Assembly: GCF_006439025.1 (NCBI RefSeq)
Contig: NZ_RCYZ01000001.1
Location: 992,001 to 1,056,000, forward strand
DNA length: 64,000 nucleotides
Source: Hymenobacter nivis
GTDB lineage: Bacteria; Bacteroidota; Bacteroidia; Cytophagales; Hymenobacteraceae
Reading direction: 5' to 3'
In this document: positions 30,756 to 40,145 of the stretch, one piece after another
How positions within the stretch are numbered: position 1 is the first letter of the stretch
How the letters are laid out: each line of letters opens with the position of its first letter
Notes under the pieces: generated by a model
What the model saw: the letters and a program-made list of their open reading frames with translations, nothing else
Told to the model about the DNA's origin: nothing
Database searches by the model: none
Position numbers and translations under genes: made by a program

Positions 30756-33191
30756 CTACTTCCGAATCAGGGCCCCCGCCTGCTGCTCAAACTGCGCAAT
30801 CAGCCGCTGCATTACCTGGTCAATAGCCTGTTCGCTGAGCGTCTGCGAAAAGTCCTGCAAGGCAAAGCTCACCGAGTACGACTTCTTGCCCGCGCCCAGG
30901 TTGGGGCCCTCGTACACGTCGAACACGTTCACGCTCTGCAAGAGTTTCTTTTCGGTGCGCAGGGCAATGCGGCGCAGCTGGTCGAAGGTTACGCTTTGGT
31001 CCACCACCACGCTCAAGTCACGGCGCACCTCGGGGAACTTGGGCAGCTCGCGGGCCACCAGGGCGGCGCGGTACTTGCGCACCAAGCCGTCCCAGTCCAG
31101 CTCGGCGTACCACACCGGCTGGCCCACGTCGAGGCGCTTGAGCAGGGGCCCCGCCACGGCGCCGGCCTGGGCCACGGGCTGGTTGTGAGCGAGCAGGGCC
31201 AAGCCGCCGGCCAGGTACGGGTGGTCGGTGGGCTGCTGGCCGGGCTGGGCGTGGCCCAGGGCCCCCAGCACCTGCACCACGGCCCCGGCCAAATCGGGGA
31301 AAGCAGTTTTGCGGGCCGGGTGCTGCCAGGTTTCGGCGGTGGCGTTGCCCGTGAGGTACAGGGCCAGCACGTTGCGCTCCTCGGTGGTGCCGTCGGCGCG
31401 GCGGTGGTAGGTTTTGCCGAACTCGTAGAGCTTGAGGTCTTTCTGGCGGCGGTTAATGTTGTAGCGCACCGCTTCGAGGCCCGAGGGCAGCAGCGAGGGG
31501 CGCAGCACGTTCAGCTCGCCGCTGTTGGGGTTGAGCAGGCGCACCAGGGTTTCATCCGGGGCCCCGGGGCCCTCGAAGTAGGCGGCGTTCACCACCGAAT
31601 TAGTCAGAATTTCCGAAAAGCCCTGGCCGCTGAGCAGCGCCGCCACCTTTTGGCGCAGCACTTCGGGGTCGGGGTTTGGGAACTTGGCCAGGAATGTGGC
31701 CGAGTTGTAGGGCCGCAGGGCCACGTTGTTGTAGCCGTAAATGCGCAGGATGTCCTCGATAACGTCCACCTCGCGGGTCACGTCCACCTTGTGGCGCGGC
31801 ACGGCCAGCGTCCACTCTTCTTGGCCTTGCTCGTCGTGGTGCTCGGCAATGATTTCAATCTCCAAATCTTCCAAAATCTGCCGGATGCGGGCGGGCTCGA
31901 TGGACTGGCCCACTAGCCGCTCGACGCGCGGCAGGCGCAGGCGCAAGACCGTGGGGCCCAGCGGCAGCGGGTACACGTCCACGACCGGGGCGGCGGGGCG
32001 GGCGCCGGCCACTTCCTGCAGCAGCAGGGCGGCGCGGTGCAGGGCCACGAGCACCATGTCGGGGTCGGTGCCGCGCTCGAAGCGGAACGAGGCGTCGGTT
32101 TTCAGGCCGTGGGTTTGGCTGGTGCGGCGCACGGCGGCGGGCGCGAAGTAGGCGCTTTCGAGGAACACGCGGGTGGTGCCCGCGCTCACGCCCGAGGCCT
32201 GGCCGCCGAACACGCCGGCCAAGGCCAGTGGGGCCCCGGTGCCGTCGGCCACCACCAAGTCTTCGCCCTTCAGGGTGCGCTCCACGCCGTCGAGAGTAAC
32301 GAATTTTTCGCCCTCGGTGGCGCGCTTCACGATGATTTCGTGGCGCGCCAGCCGGTCGGCGTCGAAGGCGTGCAGGGGCTGGCCCAGCTCGTGCAGCACG
32401 AAGTTGGTCACGTCCACCACGTTGTTGATGGGCGAGAGGCCGATGCTGCGCAGGCGCCGCTGCAGCCACTCGGGCGAGGGCCCCACCTGCACGTTGTCAA
32501 GCAGTAAGCCGGCGTAGCGGGGGCAGGCGGCGGCGTCTTCCACAATCACGCCGATGGCGGTGCCGGCGGTGGTGGGGGCCCGGAAGCCGCTCACGTCGGG
32601 CAGGTGGGCGGGCTGGTGCAGCAGGGCGCGCAGCTCGCGGGCCACGCCGTAGTGCGAGGCGGCGTCGGCGCGGTTGGGCGTGAGGCCAATTTCGAAGGCC
32701 GTGTCGGTGCCCAGGCCGAAGTAGTCGGCGGCGGGCGTGCCGTTGGGCAGGTCGGTGTCGAGCACCATAATGCCGGCGTGCGAGGTACCCAGGCCGATTT
32801 CGTCCTCAGCGCAAATCATGCCTTCGGAGGCCGCGCCGCGGATTTTGCTCTTCTTAATTTTGAACGGCTCGCCCGTGGTGGGGTGCAGCGTGGCGCCCTC
32901 CAGAGCCACCACCACGCGCTGGCCGGCGGCCACGTTGGGGGCCCCGCACACAATTTGGCGCGGCGTGCCGTCGCCCACGTCCACGGTGGTCAGGCTGAGC
33001 TTGTCGGCGTCGGGGTGCTTTTCGCGGGTGAGCACCGTGCCCAGCACCACGCCGCGCAGGCCGCCGGGAATGCTTTCCAGCTCCTCCAGGCTTTCCACTT
33101 CCAGGCCGGAGCCGGTGAGCAGGGCCCCAATTTCGGCGGCGGTTTTGTCGGTGGGGAAGAGCGTTTTGAGCCAGTCGAAAGAGATGCGCAT
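30756..33191 (-). CDS. pheT: Phenylalanine-tRNA ligase, beta subunit
   Basis: The 811-residue protein is PheT. It has the N-terminal MRISFDWLKTLFP and the EMAP/OB tRNA-binding domain (VVLGTVLTREKHPDADKLSL, residues about 45-150). B3/B4 editing-domain sequences follow, then B5 (VLRLRLPRVERLVGQ, about 410), the catalytic-like core, and the C-terminal anticodon-binding FDX-ACB domain (FPEVRRDLSVVVDQSVTF). It pairs with PheS to charge tRNA-Phe. PheS is not adjacent, as is often the case in Bacteroidota. It heads the leftward group with the coiled-coil gene, zapA and rny. Confidence 0.95.
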   Translation of the reverse strand: MRISFDWLKTLFPTDKTAAEIGALLTGSGLEVESLEELESIPGGLRGVVLGTVLTREKHPDADKLSLTTVDVGDGTPRQIVCGAPNVAAGQRVVVALEGATLHPTTGEPFKIKKSKIRGAASEGMICAEDEIGLGTSHAGIMVLDTDLPNGTPAADYFGLGTDTAFEIGLTPNRADAASHYGVARELRALLHQPAHLPDVSGFRAPTTAGTAIGVIVEDAAACPRYAGLLLDNVQVGPSPEWLQRRLRSIGLSPINNVVDVTNFVLHELGQPLHAFDADRLARHEIIVKRATEGEKFVTLDGVERTLKGEDLVVADGTGAPLALAGVFGGQASGVSAGTTRVFLESAYFAPAAVRRTSQTHGLKTDASFRFERGTDPDMVLVALHRAALLLQEVAGARPAAPVVDVYPLPLGPTVLRLRLPRVERLVGQSIEPARIRQILEDLEIEIIAEHHDEQGQEEWTLAVPRHKVDVTREVDVIEDILRIYGYNNVALRPYNSATFLAKFPNPDPEVLRQKVAALLSGQGFSEILTNSVVNAAYFEGPGAPDETLVRLLNPNSGELNVLRPSLLPSGLEAVRYNINRRQKDLKLYEFGKTYHRRADGTTEERNVLALYLTGNATAETWQHPARKTAFPDLAGAVVQVLGALGHAQPGQQPTDHPYLAGGLALLAHNQPVAQAGAVAGPLLKRLDVGQPVWYAELDWDGLVRKYRAALVARELPKFPEVRRDLSVVVDQSVTFDQLRRIALRTEKKLLQSVNVFDVYEGPNLGAGKKSYSVSFALQDFSQTLSEQAIDQVMQRLIAQFEQQAGALIRK

Positions 33192-33240
33192 GGGATGGGG
33201 TCGGTTGTCAGGCGCGGGGCATTCGGCCGCCGCAACGGGG

Positions 33241-33248
33241 CAAAGGTA
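33241..33248 (-). promoter_or_regulatory. -7 element TACCTTTG for pheT
   Basis: A reverse-strand GTACCTTTGCC lies 49 bases before ATG 33191. On the other strand CCCGTACCTTGCC (from 33282) may serve the divergent sulfite-oxidase-like gene. Confidence 0.5.
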
Positions 33249-33365
33249 CGGCGGGGCCTAAAGACGCATTTGGGGCCCCGCCCGTACCTTGCCCTGGCCT
33301 GCGGCGGCGCGGCGCGCACTGCCCCGCCGCGGGCCCCACCCTCCCCCACTTCTATTTCCTTCGCC

Positions 33366-34016
33366 ATGCCCTTCGTCAACAAAGGCTTCCACGCCAAGCG
33401 GCCCACCGAGGGCCCCCACAAGCTGCCGCCCGGCCAGTACGAAACCCAGGATTTCCCGGTGCTCACGGCCGGCCCCACGCCGCGCATCAACTTGGCCAAC
33501 TGGGAGTTTCGGCTCGAAGGCCTGGTGGAAAACCCGGTAAAGTGGAGCTGGAACGAGTTCAACGCCCTGCCGCAGCAGGACTTCAACCCCGACATCCACT
33601 GCGTGACGAAGTGGTCGAAATTTGACACCAAGTGGCGCGGCGTGAGCTTGGACACGCTGCTGGAGCACGTGCAGCTCCAGCCCGAAGCCGAGTTTGCGCT
33701 GGCGTTTTCCTACGGCGGCTACACCACCAACGTGCCGCTGGCCGACTTGCGCAACGGCCAGGCATTCATTGGTTTGCAGTACGAAGGCAAGCCGCTGACG
33801 CCCGAGCACGGGGGCCCCGCTCGGCTGGTGGTGCCGCACCTCTACTTCTGGAAAAGTGCCAAGTGGGTGCAGGGCCTGCGCCTGATGGGCGTGAACAAAC
33901 CGGGCTTCTGGGAGGAGGCGGGCTATAGCATGTACGGCGACCCGTGGAAGGAGCAGCGCTACGGCAGCGACGACGACGCGGCCGAGGAGGCCAGCACCAG
34001 CAGCATCCGCCTGTGA
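33366..34016 (+). CDS. Sulfite-oxidase-like molybdopterin oxidoreductase
   Basis: The 216-residue protein matches the short cytosolic sulfite-oxidase-like family. The molybdenum-coordinating cysteine is in PDIHCVTKWSKFD (about residue 79). VDTLLEH-like, FSYGGYTTNVPL, GGPARLVVPHLYFWKSAKWV and the final GFWEEAGY are all typical. There is no Tat signal, so it should be cytoplasmic. The usual partner is a ferredoxin-reductase-like protein, encoded here by the next gene with overlapping stop and start. The physiological substrate is not known for this family. Confidence 0.88.
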   Translation: MPFVNKGFHAKRPTEGPHKLPPGQYETQDFPVLTAGPTPRINLANWEFRLEGLVENPVKWSWNEFNALPQQDFNPDIHCVTKWSKFDTKWRGVSLDTLLEHVQLQPEAEFALAFSYGGYTTNVPLADLRNGQAFIGLQYEGKPLTPEHGGPARLVVPHLYFWKSAKWVQGLRLMGVNKPGFWEEAGYSMYGDPWKEQRYGSDDDAAEEASTSSIRL

Positions 34017-34753
34017 GCCGGCTCGATTGGCAAATTGGCACCGTAACGGCCATCGCGGCCGACACGCCGCGCGTTAAAACCTTCACCATCGCTTTGCCCC
34101 GCTGGACGGCCCACCGCGCCGGCCAGCACTACGACCTGCGCCTGAGCGCACCCGACGGCTACCGCACCGAGCGCAGCTACTCCATCGCCTCGCCCCCGGA
34201 GCAAACCGGCGAAATCGCCCTCACCGTGGAGCTGATTGCCGACGGCGAGGTATCGGGCTACCTGCACGAGGGCGTGGCCGTGGGCGACCAGCTGGAGCTG
34301 CGGGGCCCCATCGGCGGCTACTTCGTGTGGCCCGCCGGGGCCCCCGACGCCCCGCTCCTGCTGGTGGCCGGCGGCTCGGGCGTGGTGCCGCTGATGGCCA
34401 TGCTGCGCCACCGCCAGCGTGCCGGCCTGCACAACCCGGCCGTGCTGCTGTTCAGCATCCGCACGCCGGAAGAGGTTATCTACCAGCAGGAACTGGAGGC
34501 AATGGCCGCGGCTGATGCGGCTTTTACGCTGCTGCTTACCTACACCCGCCAGGCCCCGGCCGGCTGGGCCGGCTACCACCGGCGCGTTGATGCCGCCATG
34601 CTGGCCGAGGCCGTGGCCCACCTACCGGGGGCCCCGCAGTGCTACGTGTGCGGCCCCACCGGCCTGGTGGAAAGCGTGGCCACGCTGCTGCAAGCCCAGG
34701 GCCTGCCCGACGACGCCATCCGCACCGAGCGGTTTGGGCCTACGGGCAGCTAG
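34013..34753 (+). CDS. Ferredoxin/flavodoxin reductase-like FAD/NAD-binding oxidoreductase
   Basis: From GTG 34013 the protein has 246 residues. The FAD-binding RTERSYSIASPP (about residues 52-63) is followed by LRGPIGGYFVW, the NAD site VAGGSGVVPLMAML and the C-terminal YVCGPTGLVESV. It should pass electrons from NAD(P)H to the molybdoprotein encoded just upstream. The GTG overlaps the TGA of that gene (GTGA), so translation is coupled. Longer upstream starts lie inside the preceding gene and give an unrelated Arg/Gly/His-rich stretch. Confidence 0.88.
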   Translation: MSRLDWQIGTVTAIAADTPRVKTFTIALPRWTAHRAGQHYDLRLSAPDGYRTERSYSIASPPEQTGEIALTVELIADGEVSGYLHEGVAVGDQLELRGPIGGYFVWPAGAPDAPLLLVAGGSGVVPLMAMLRHRQRAGLHNPAVLLFSIRTPEEVIYQQELEAMAAADAAFTLLLTYTRQAPAGWAGYHRRVDAAMLAEAVAHLPGAPQCYVCGPTGLVESVATLLQAQGLPDDAIRTERFGPTGS

Positions 34754-34775
34754 GGCCCCGGCGCGCTGCAGTTGG

Positions 34776-35381
34776 TTAGTCGTGGAAGGACTTTTCGCCG
34801 GCGGGCACGGGGGCCGTCAGGTGGTTTTCGGCGGGCGGCACGGGGCAGCTGTAGCTGTTGTTGTAGGCGCAGTACGGGTTGTACACTTGGTTGAAATCCA
34901 ACACGATGCTGGTGGCGCCTTCGGCTGGTATGGGGGCGTCGAGGTAGCGGCCGCCGCCGTAGGTTTCGCGGCCGTTGCTGGCGTCGGTGAAGGGCACGAA
35001 CAGGGTCGAATCGGTGGTTTTGCGGAACAGCGTGAGCTGCTGGCGCTGGCCGTTCAGCTCGAAGGTGGCGCGGCCCCAGGGCGTGTAGGCCTCGGTGCGG
35101 CGGTCGGTCATCTGCATCGCCACCGGGGCCAGCCGGGCCAGGGGCGCGTACTGGGCCGTAACGACGTACTTTTTGTCGGGCGCGAAGTACTTCAGGCTGT
35201 CGAACTGCGGGCGCTGCGCCTCGGTCAGCGGCGACTCGTTGCCACCCCGGAAGGCGCGGTTTTTGGCCTTCCGGGCCACCTGCACTTGGGCAAAATACGG
35301 GTCGGGGCCCTGGGAAATGTCCCACACCGAGAAGGCTGCAACGGCCACGACGCCGCCAATGATCAAAAGCTTGGTTTTCAT
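34776..35381 (-). CDS. DUF1684 domain-containing protein
   Basis: The 201-residue protein has a short hydrophobic N-terminus (LLIIGGVVAVAAFSV) that may anchor or export it. The body matches DUF1684: FDSLKYFAPDKKYVVTAQYA, then FVPFTDASNGRETYGGGRYLD, and the C-terminal DFNQVYNPYCAYNNSYSCP followed by PPAENHL. The conserved cysteines in the last segment are present. The function of the domain is unknown. It converges with the reductase gene at 34753 and is divergent from the M1 peptidase gene. Confidence 0.85.
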   Translation of the reverse strand: MKTKLLIIGGVVAVAAFSVWDISQGPDPYFAQVQVARKAKNRAFRGGNESPLTEAQRPQFDSLKYFAPDKKYVVTAQYAPLARLAPVAMQMTDRRTEAYTPWGRATFELNGQRQQLTLFRKTTDSTLFVPFTDASNGRETYGGGRYLDAPIPAEGATSIVLDFNQVYNPYCAYNNSYSCPVPPAENHLTAPVPAGEKSFHD

Positions 35382-35544
35382 AAAACGGGCGTCAGATTCG
35401 CACAATATCGGCGAGGAAACAGGAGTTAGGACGGAGAGCGCACCTCCTTTTTCTCGCCTCAACCCGGTGCAAAACTACCCACAACCCCTTGCGCCGGCGA
35501 AGCATCAGCCGCTGCTACCGGGGCCCCCGTACCTTGCTCGCCTT

Positions 35545-38022
35545 ATGCAAAAACTCTTACTGCTAAGCGCCGGGCTGCTGGGCGCCGCGCCGGCCGTGGC
35601 CCAACAGCCCGCCGGGGCCCCGTACCGCGCCGCCGCGCGCAAAGTGAACGACCTCGTGCACACCCAGCTTGCCGTGCGGTTCGACTACGCCAAGCGCTAC
35701 CTCTACGGCCGGGCCACCCTGACGCTGAAGCCCCACGGCTACCCCACCGATTCGCTGCGGCTCGACGCCAAGGGCATGGACATTAAAACGGTGCAGCTTA
35801 GGGCCCTGGCGGGGGCCCCGGGTGCGGCGGGGCCGAACTTGAAGTACGACTACAACCAGCAGCAACTGCTCATCCACCTGGGTCGCACAATTCCGGCGGG
35901 GGAAGCCTACACCGTGTACCTCGAATACACGGCCAAGCCCGACGAGCTGAGGGCCAAAGGCAGCGACGCCATCGGCGAGGCCAAGGGCTTGTACTTCATC
36001 AACCCCGACAGCGCCGTGGCCGGCAAGCCGGTCCAGATTTGGACGCAGGGCGAGACGGAATCCAACTCCGCCTGGTTCCCCACCATCGACAAGCCCAACC
36101 AGAAAACCACCACCGAAATCAGCCTGACGGTGCCCGCTAAGTACGTCACGCTCAGCAACGGCCGGTTGGCCAGCCAGGTGCCCGCGGGCCCCGGCCTGCG
36201 CACCGACACCTGGAAAATGGACCAGCCCCACGCGCCCTACCTGATGATGTTGGCCGTGGGCGACTTCCGCATCACCAAGGACAGCTGGCGCGGCAAAGAG
36301 GTCAGCTACTACCTCGAACCAAAGTACGCGGCGCAGGCCCGGCAAATTTTTGGCCGAACGCCGCAGATGCTGGAGTTTTTCTCGGAGCGCCTCGGCGTGG
36401 CGTTTCCGTGGAACAAGTACAGCCAAGTGGTGTGCCGCGAATACGTGGCCGGCGCCATGGAAAACACCTCCGCCTCGCTGTTTGGCGAGCAGGCGCAGGG
36501 CTCGGCCCGCGAGCTGCTGGACTGGGAATACGGCGGGGTGGAGCGGGAAATTGCCCACGAGCTGTTTCACCAGTGGTTTGGCGACTACGTGAGCTGCGAA
36601 AGCTGGAGCAACCTGACCATGAGCGAGTCGTTCGCCAACTTCGGCGAGGTGCTCTGGGCTGAGCACGCCCACGGCGCCGACGCGGGGGCCGAGCACGCCG
36701 CCCGCAGCCTGCGCACCTACCTCCGCAGCCCCGCCAACCACACTAAGCCGCTGGTGCGCTTCGACTACGCCGACAAGGAGGACATGTTCGACAACGTGAC
36801 CTACCAAAAGGGCGGCAGTATCCTCAACATGCTGCGCGCCGAGCTGGGCGAAGACGTGTTTTTTAGGGGCCTGCAGCGCTACCTCACCCAGAACGCCTTC
36901 GGCACCGGCGAGCCGCACCAGCTGCGACTGGCCTTGGAAGAAGCGTCGGGCCGCGACTTGAACTGGTTTTTCAACCAGTGGTACTACCGCGCCGGCCATC
37001 CCGTCGTTACCATTGATTACCAGTGGGATGCCGCCCGCCACCGCCAGGCCGTGGTGGTGCGCCAAACCCAGGGCGGCGCGCCGTTTGTGCTGCCGCTGCA
37101 GGTGGACGTGTACGCCAACGGCCGCGCCCAGCGCTACCCTGCCACCCTGCGCCACGCCGTGGACACGCTCTACTTCCCGGCTGCCACCCAGCCGGATTTG
37201 GTGAACGTGGACGCCAACAAGGTGCTGGTGTGGCAGAAACAGGACCATAAGACGCTGGCGGAGTTTGCCTACCAGTACCGCCACGCCCCGCGCTTCCTCG
37301 ACCGCCGCGAGGCCCTAATCGCCGCCGAAGCCCAGTCGGCCGACCCCGCGGCGCAAAAAATCCTAGCCGCAGGCTTAGCTGACAAGTCGCCGGCGCTGCG
37401 CCAAATGGCCATCGAGATGCTCGACCTCAAAAACAAGGCGGTGCGCAAAGCCGCCGCGCCCACCCTGGCGCAACTGGCCACGCGCGATTCGTCGTTGCTG
37501 GTGCAGGCGGCGGCACTGCAAGCGCTGGGCAAGCTCCAGGAGAAACGCTATGCGCCGCTGATCGCCGGGGCCCTAAATAGCCCGTCGTACCGGGTGCAGG
37601 GCGCGGCGCTGCAAGGCCTGTTGCCGCTCGACCCCGCCCAGGCGCTGGCCCGCGCCACGGCCTTCGAGGCCGACAACCAGGGGGCCCTAACCATCGCCCA
37701 AGTGGTGGTGTACGGGAGGGCCGGCGGCTTGGCGCAGTGGCCCTCGATGCTGGCCAAGTACGACGCCGCCGACCCCAATGGCCGCTTCGGCATGCTGGAT
37801 GCTTTCATCGAAATCCTCGGCCGCCTCGACGACGCCACGGCGCTGGAGCAAGGCCTCACCCGCCTCCGCGACCTGACCGTGAAGTACAAGCCCTATGTCG
37901 ATTCGGGGCGGATAATCGGGCTACTCCAGCAGGTGCAGCAGCGGCAGGCCACCCGCCCGCAGGCAGCGCAGGCCACGGCGCTGGTGACGCAGGCGGTGGC
38001 GGCCATCCAGGCGGCGAAATAG
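35545..38022 (+). CDS. M1 family metallopeptidase with C-terminal HEAT-like repeats
   Basis: The 825-residue protein has a signal peptide ending AVAQ (residue 20). The catalytic sites are GAMENTSASLF (about residue 308) and the zinc site HELFHQ with the downstream Glu in MSESFANFGE. The peptidase is therefore intact and acts as a secreted aminopeptidase. From about residue 590, repeated helical pairs (AAGLADKSPALRQMAIEML, GALNSPSYRVQGAALQGLL) form HEAT-like repeats, the ERAP-like C-terminal part. An unrelated, longer upstream frame was rejected. A promoter-like GTACCTTGC occurs at 35528. Confidence 0.92.
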   Translation: MQKLLLLSAGLLGAAPAVAQQPAGAPYRAAARKVNDLVHTQLAVRFDYAKRYLYGRATLTLKPHGYPTDSLRLDAKGMDIKTVQLRALAGAPGAAGPNLKYDYNQQQLLIHLGRTIPAGEAYTVYLEYTAKPDELRAKGSDAIGEAKGLYFINPDSAVAGKPVQIWTQGETESNSAWFPTIDKPNQKTTTEISLTVPAKYVTLSNGRLASQVPAGPGLRTDTWKMDQPHAPYLMMLAVGDFRITKDSWRGKEVSYYLEPKYAAQARQIFGRTPQMLEFFSERLGVAFPWNKYSQVVCREYVAGAMENTSASLFGEQAQGSARELLDWEYGGVEREIAHELFHQWFGDYVSCESWSNLTMSESFANFGEVLWAEHAHGADAGAEHAARSLRTYLRSPANHTKPLVRFDYADKEDMFDNVTYQKGGSILNMLRAELGEDVFFRGLQRYLTQNAFGTGEPHQLRLALEEASGRDLNWFFNQWYYRAGHPVVTIDYQWDAARHRQAVVVRQTQGGAPFVLPLQVDVYANGRAQRYPATLRHAVDTLYFPAATQPDLVNVDANKVLVWQKQDHKTLAEFAYQYRHAPRFLDRREALIAAEAQSADPAAQKILAAGLADKSPALRQMAIEMLDLKNKAVRKAAAPTLAQLATRDSSLLVQAAALQALGKLQEKRYAPLIAGALNSPSYRVQGAALQGLLPLDPAQALARATAFEADNQGALTIAQVVVYGRAGGLAQWPSMLAKYDAADPNGRFGMLDAFIEILGRLDDATALEQGLTRLRDLTVKYKPYVDSGRIIGLLQQVQQRQATRPQAAQATALVTQAVAAIQAAK

Positions 38023-38059
38023 GGGCCCCAGCGGCGCGGCGCCCCGGCCGCTTATTGGT

Positions 38060-38797
38060 TCAGAGCACGCCCTCATCGGCGAAGCTATAGTAGCCGCGGT
38101 CGGTGTAGATGAGGTGGTCGAGGACGGGCAAGTCGAGGAAGTCGCCAGCTTGGCGCAGCTTTTTGGTGAGGGCCAGGTCGGCGGCGCTGGGCTGGCGGTT
38201 GCCGCTGGGGTGGTTATGCACCAGGATGATGCTGCTGGCCAACTGCTCCAGGGCTTCCTTGAAAATCATTTTCGGGTCGGCCACGGTGCCGGCCACGCCG
38301 CCCTGGCTCACGGCCACCTTGCGCATCACCACGTTGGCGCGGTTCAGCAAAATCACCCAAAACTCCTCGTGCGGCAGGTCCATCAGGTTGGGGCGCACGA
38401 GGTTATAAATGTCGCGCGAGCAAGTGATGGTGGTGCGGGCGGGCGCGTCGGCCTCTTTGCGGCGGCGGCCCAGCTCCAGGGCCGCCACCACCGCAATGGC
38501 CTTGGCCTCACCGATGCCGGGGTGACGGCAGAGCTGCTTCACGCTCTGGCGGGCCAGCTCGTTGAGGTCGTAGCCCACGCCTTGCAGCATGAGCTTGGCC
38601 ACGTCCACGGCCGAGAGCTTGACGGTGCCCGAGCCCAGCAGGATGGCAATCAGCTCGGCGTCGGACAGCGCGGCGCGGCCCTTGGCCAGCAGCTTCTCGC
38701 GGGGCCGGTCTTCCTCGGCCCAGCTTTTGATGCCCAGGGGCCCCGGCGCGGCGTAGGTGGGGGCCAGGGTTTCGGTCAGGTTATCAAGCACTTTCAT
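38060..38797 (-). CDS. radC: DNA repair protein RadC (JAB/MPN+ domain)
   Basis: The 245-residue protein has the UPF0758/RadC layout: an N-terminal helix-hairpin-helix region (LLAKGRAALSDAELIAILLGSG and CRHPGIGEAKAIAVVAALELG), then a JAB1/MPN+ metalloprotease-like domain with the metal motif LVHNHPSGNRQPSAAD (about residues 195-210). Despite the name, a DNA-repair role is disputed for this family; its activity is unknown. The start at 38797 (MKVLDNL) fits the family. Confidence 0.9.
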   Translation of the reverse strand: MKVLDNLTETLAPTYAAPGPLGIKSWAEEDRPREKLLAKGRAALSDAELIAILLGSGTVKLSAVDVAKLMLQGVGYDLNELARQSVKQLCRHPGIGEAKAIAVVAALELGRRRKEADAPARTTITCSRDIYNLVRPNLMDLPHEEFWVILLNRANVVMRKVAVSQGGVAGTVADPKMIFKEALEQLASSIILVHNHPSGNRQPSAADLALTKKLRQAGDFLDLPVLDHLIYTDRGYYSFADEGVL

Positions 38798-38900
38798 AAA
38801 TAAAATAGCGGAATAAAAACGAAATTTAGCCCGCCGCCAAGCAAAAGGGGCGGCTTTACGTTTACCGAGCAAATCTTCTTGCTGCGCTGCTTTTTCTTCT

Positions 38901-40145
38901 ATGCGAAATCCAATCGTTTTGCTGCTGCTACTGGCGGCCGTGCTCTCGGCCGAGTGGTACGCCTACCAAGCCACCCGCACCCTCACCCAACACCTCGGCG
39001 AGGGGCCCCGGCGCGCCTGGGCCTGGGGCTATTGGCTGATCACGGCGGCCGTGTGGGGCTTGGCCCTGTGGTCGGGCCCCACCCGCCAATCGGGCAACAC
39101 GCTGCTCAAAAGCCGCCTGATCAGCCTGTTGCTGCTGGTGCTCGTCACCAAACTGGTGATGCTGCTGCCGCTGCTGCTCGAAGACCTGACGCGGCTCGGG
39201 CGCTGGGCCCTGGGCACCGCCGCACGGCCCGCCGGGGCCCCCGGCGTGGCGGTGCCGCGCAGCGAATTCCTGGCCAAGGTGGCGCTGGGGCTGGGCGCCA
39301 TCCCGTTTGTGGCGCTGCTGTGGGGCGTGGTGCGCGGGGCCACCGACTACCAGGTGCGCCGCGTGGTGCTGAAATACCCCAACCTGCCGCCGGCGTTCGA
39401 CGGCTTCAAGGTGCTGCAAATCTCGGACTTGCACACGGGCAGCTTCACTTCCACCGAGCCGCTGCAACGGGCCGTGCGCTTCATCAATGCCCAGAAAGCC
39501 GACCTGATTTTGATGACCGGCGACCTGGTGAACAACCTGGCCACGGAGGTCGAGCCCCACATTCCGGCGCTGGCGGGCATCAAGTCGGAGTTGCCCATCT
39601 TCTCCAGCCTCGGCAACCACGACTATGGCGATTATGTGCAAGAATTTCGTGACAACCGCGCGTTGTGGCAGGCCAACCTGGAGCGCCTGATGCAGAACCA
39701 CGCCAAAATCGGTTGGACGCTGCTCAACGACACGAGCCATACCATTGAGCGCGGCGGCGACAAAATTGCCGTGCTGGGCATCCAGAACAGCAGCTCCCAC
39801 CTCAACTTTCACACTTACGGCAACCTGCCCAAGGCGCACGCGGCCAGCGGCGACGCGCCGTTCAAAATCCTGCTCTCGCACGACCCTTCTTACTGGGAAA
39901 GCCATATTCTGAAGTACCCCGACATCGACCTCACGCTCAGCGGCCACACCCACGGCATGCAATTCGGCGTGAACCTGCCGTTTTTCAAGTGGAGCCCCGT
40001 GCAATACGCCTACAAGCAGTGGGCCGGCCTCTACACCCAGGGGACCCAAAAACTGTACGTGAACGTGGGCTTGGGCTTCCTGGGCTACCCTGGGCGGGTG
40101 GGCTTTTTGCCCGAGATTACGGTATTTGAACTGCGACGCGCGTAG
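38901..40145 (+). CDS. Membrane-anchored metallophosphoesterase
   Basis: The 414-residue protein has four N-terminal hydrophobic helices (about residues 4-20, 42-60, 74-92 and 128-148) and then a calcineurin-like phosphoesterase domain. The metal motifs are in order: QISDLHTG, LMTGDLVNN, SLGNHDYGD, SHDPSYW and SGHTHGMQFG. It is like the YkuE/YaeI group, which in E. coli acts on lipid-A-related UDP-sugars (LpxG-type) or other lipids, but the substrate here cannot be told. The enzyme domain probably faces the periplasm or the membrane surface. Confidence 0.88.
   Translation: MRNPIVLLLLLAAVLSAEWYAYQATRTLTQHLGEGPRRAWAWGYWLITAAVWGLALWSGPTRQSGNTLLKSRLISLLLLVLVTKLVMLLPLLLEDLTRLGRWALGTAARPAGAPGVAVPRSEFLAKVALGLGAIPFVALLWGVVRGATDYQVRRVVLKYPNLPPAFDGFKVLQISDLHTGSFTSTEPLQRAVRFINAQKADLILMTGDLVNNLATEVEPHIPALAGIKSELPIFSSLGNHDYGDYVQEFRDNRALWQANLERLMQNHAKIGWTLLNDTSHTIERGGDKIAVLGIQNSSSHLNFHTYGNLPKAHAASGDAPFKILLSHDPSYWESHILKYPDIDLTLSGHTHGMQFGVNLPFFKWSPVQYAYKQWAGLYTQGTQKLYVNVGLGFLGYPGRVGFLPEITVFELRRA

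Noticed and set aside
32604..33365. Extension of the sulfite-oxidase-like gene by 254 codons
   Set aside because: It is antisense to the conserved start of pheT and ends at the known family start.
35095..35544. N-terminal extension of the M1 peptidase by 150 codons
   Set aside because: It runs antisense through the DUF1684 gene and has no relation to peptidase N-termini; the signal peptide at 35545 fits exactly.
35563..37284. Long open frame of about 570 codons antisense to the M1 peptidase gene
   Set aside because: The protein is an unstructured mixture rich in Val, Gly, Arg and His with no motif. In G+C-rich genes the antisense frame opposite third-position G/C codons stays open by chance, and the sense strand has all M1 signatures.
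38060..38797. RadC as part of a mobile or defence island
   Set aside because: The neighbours are ordinary chromosomal genes and the gene is of normal housekeeping type.
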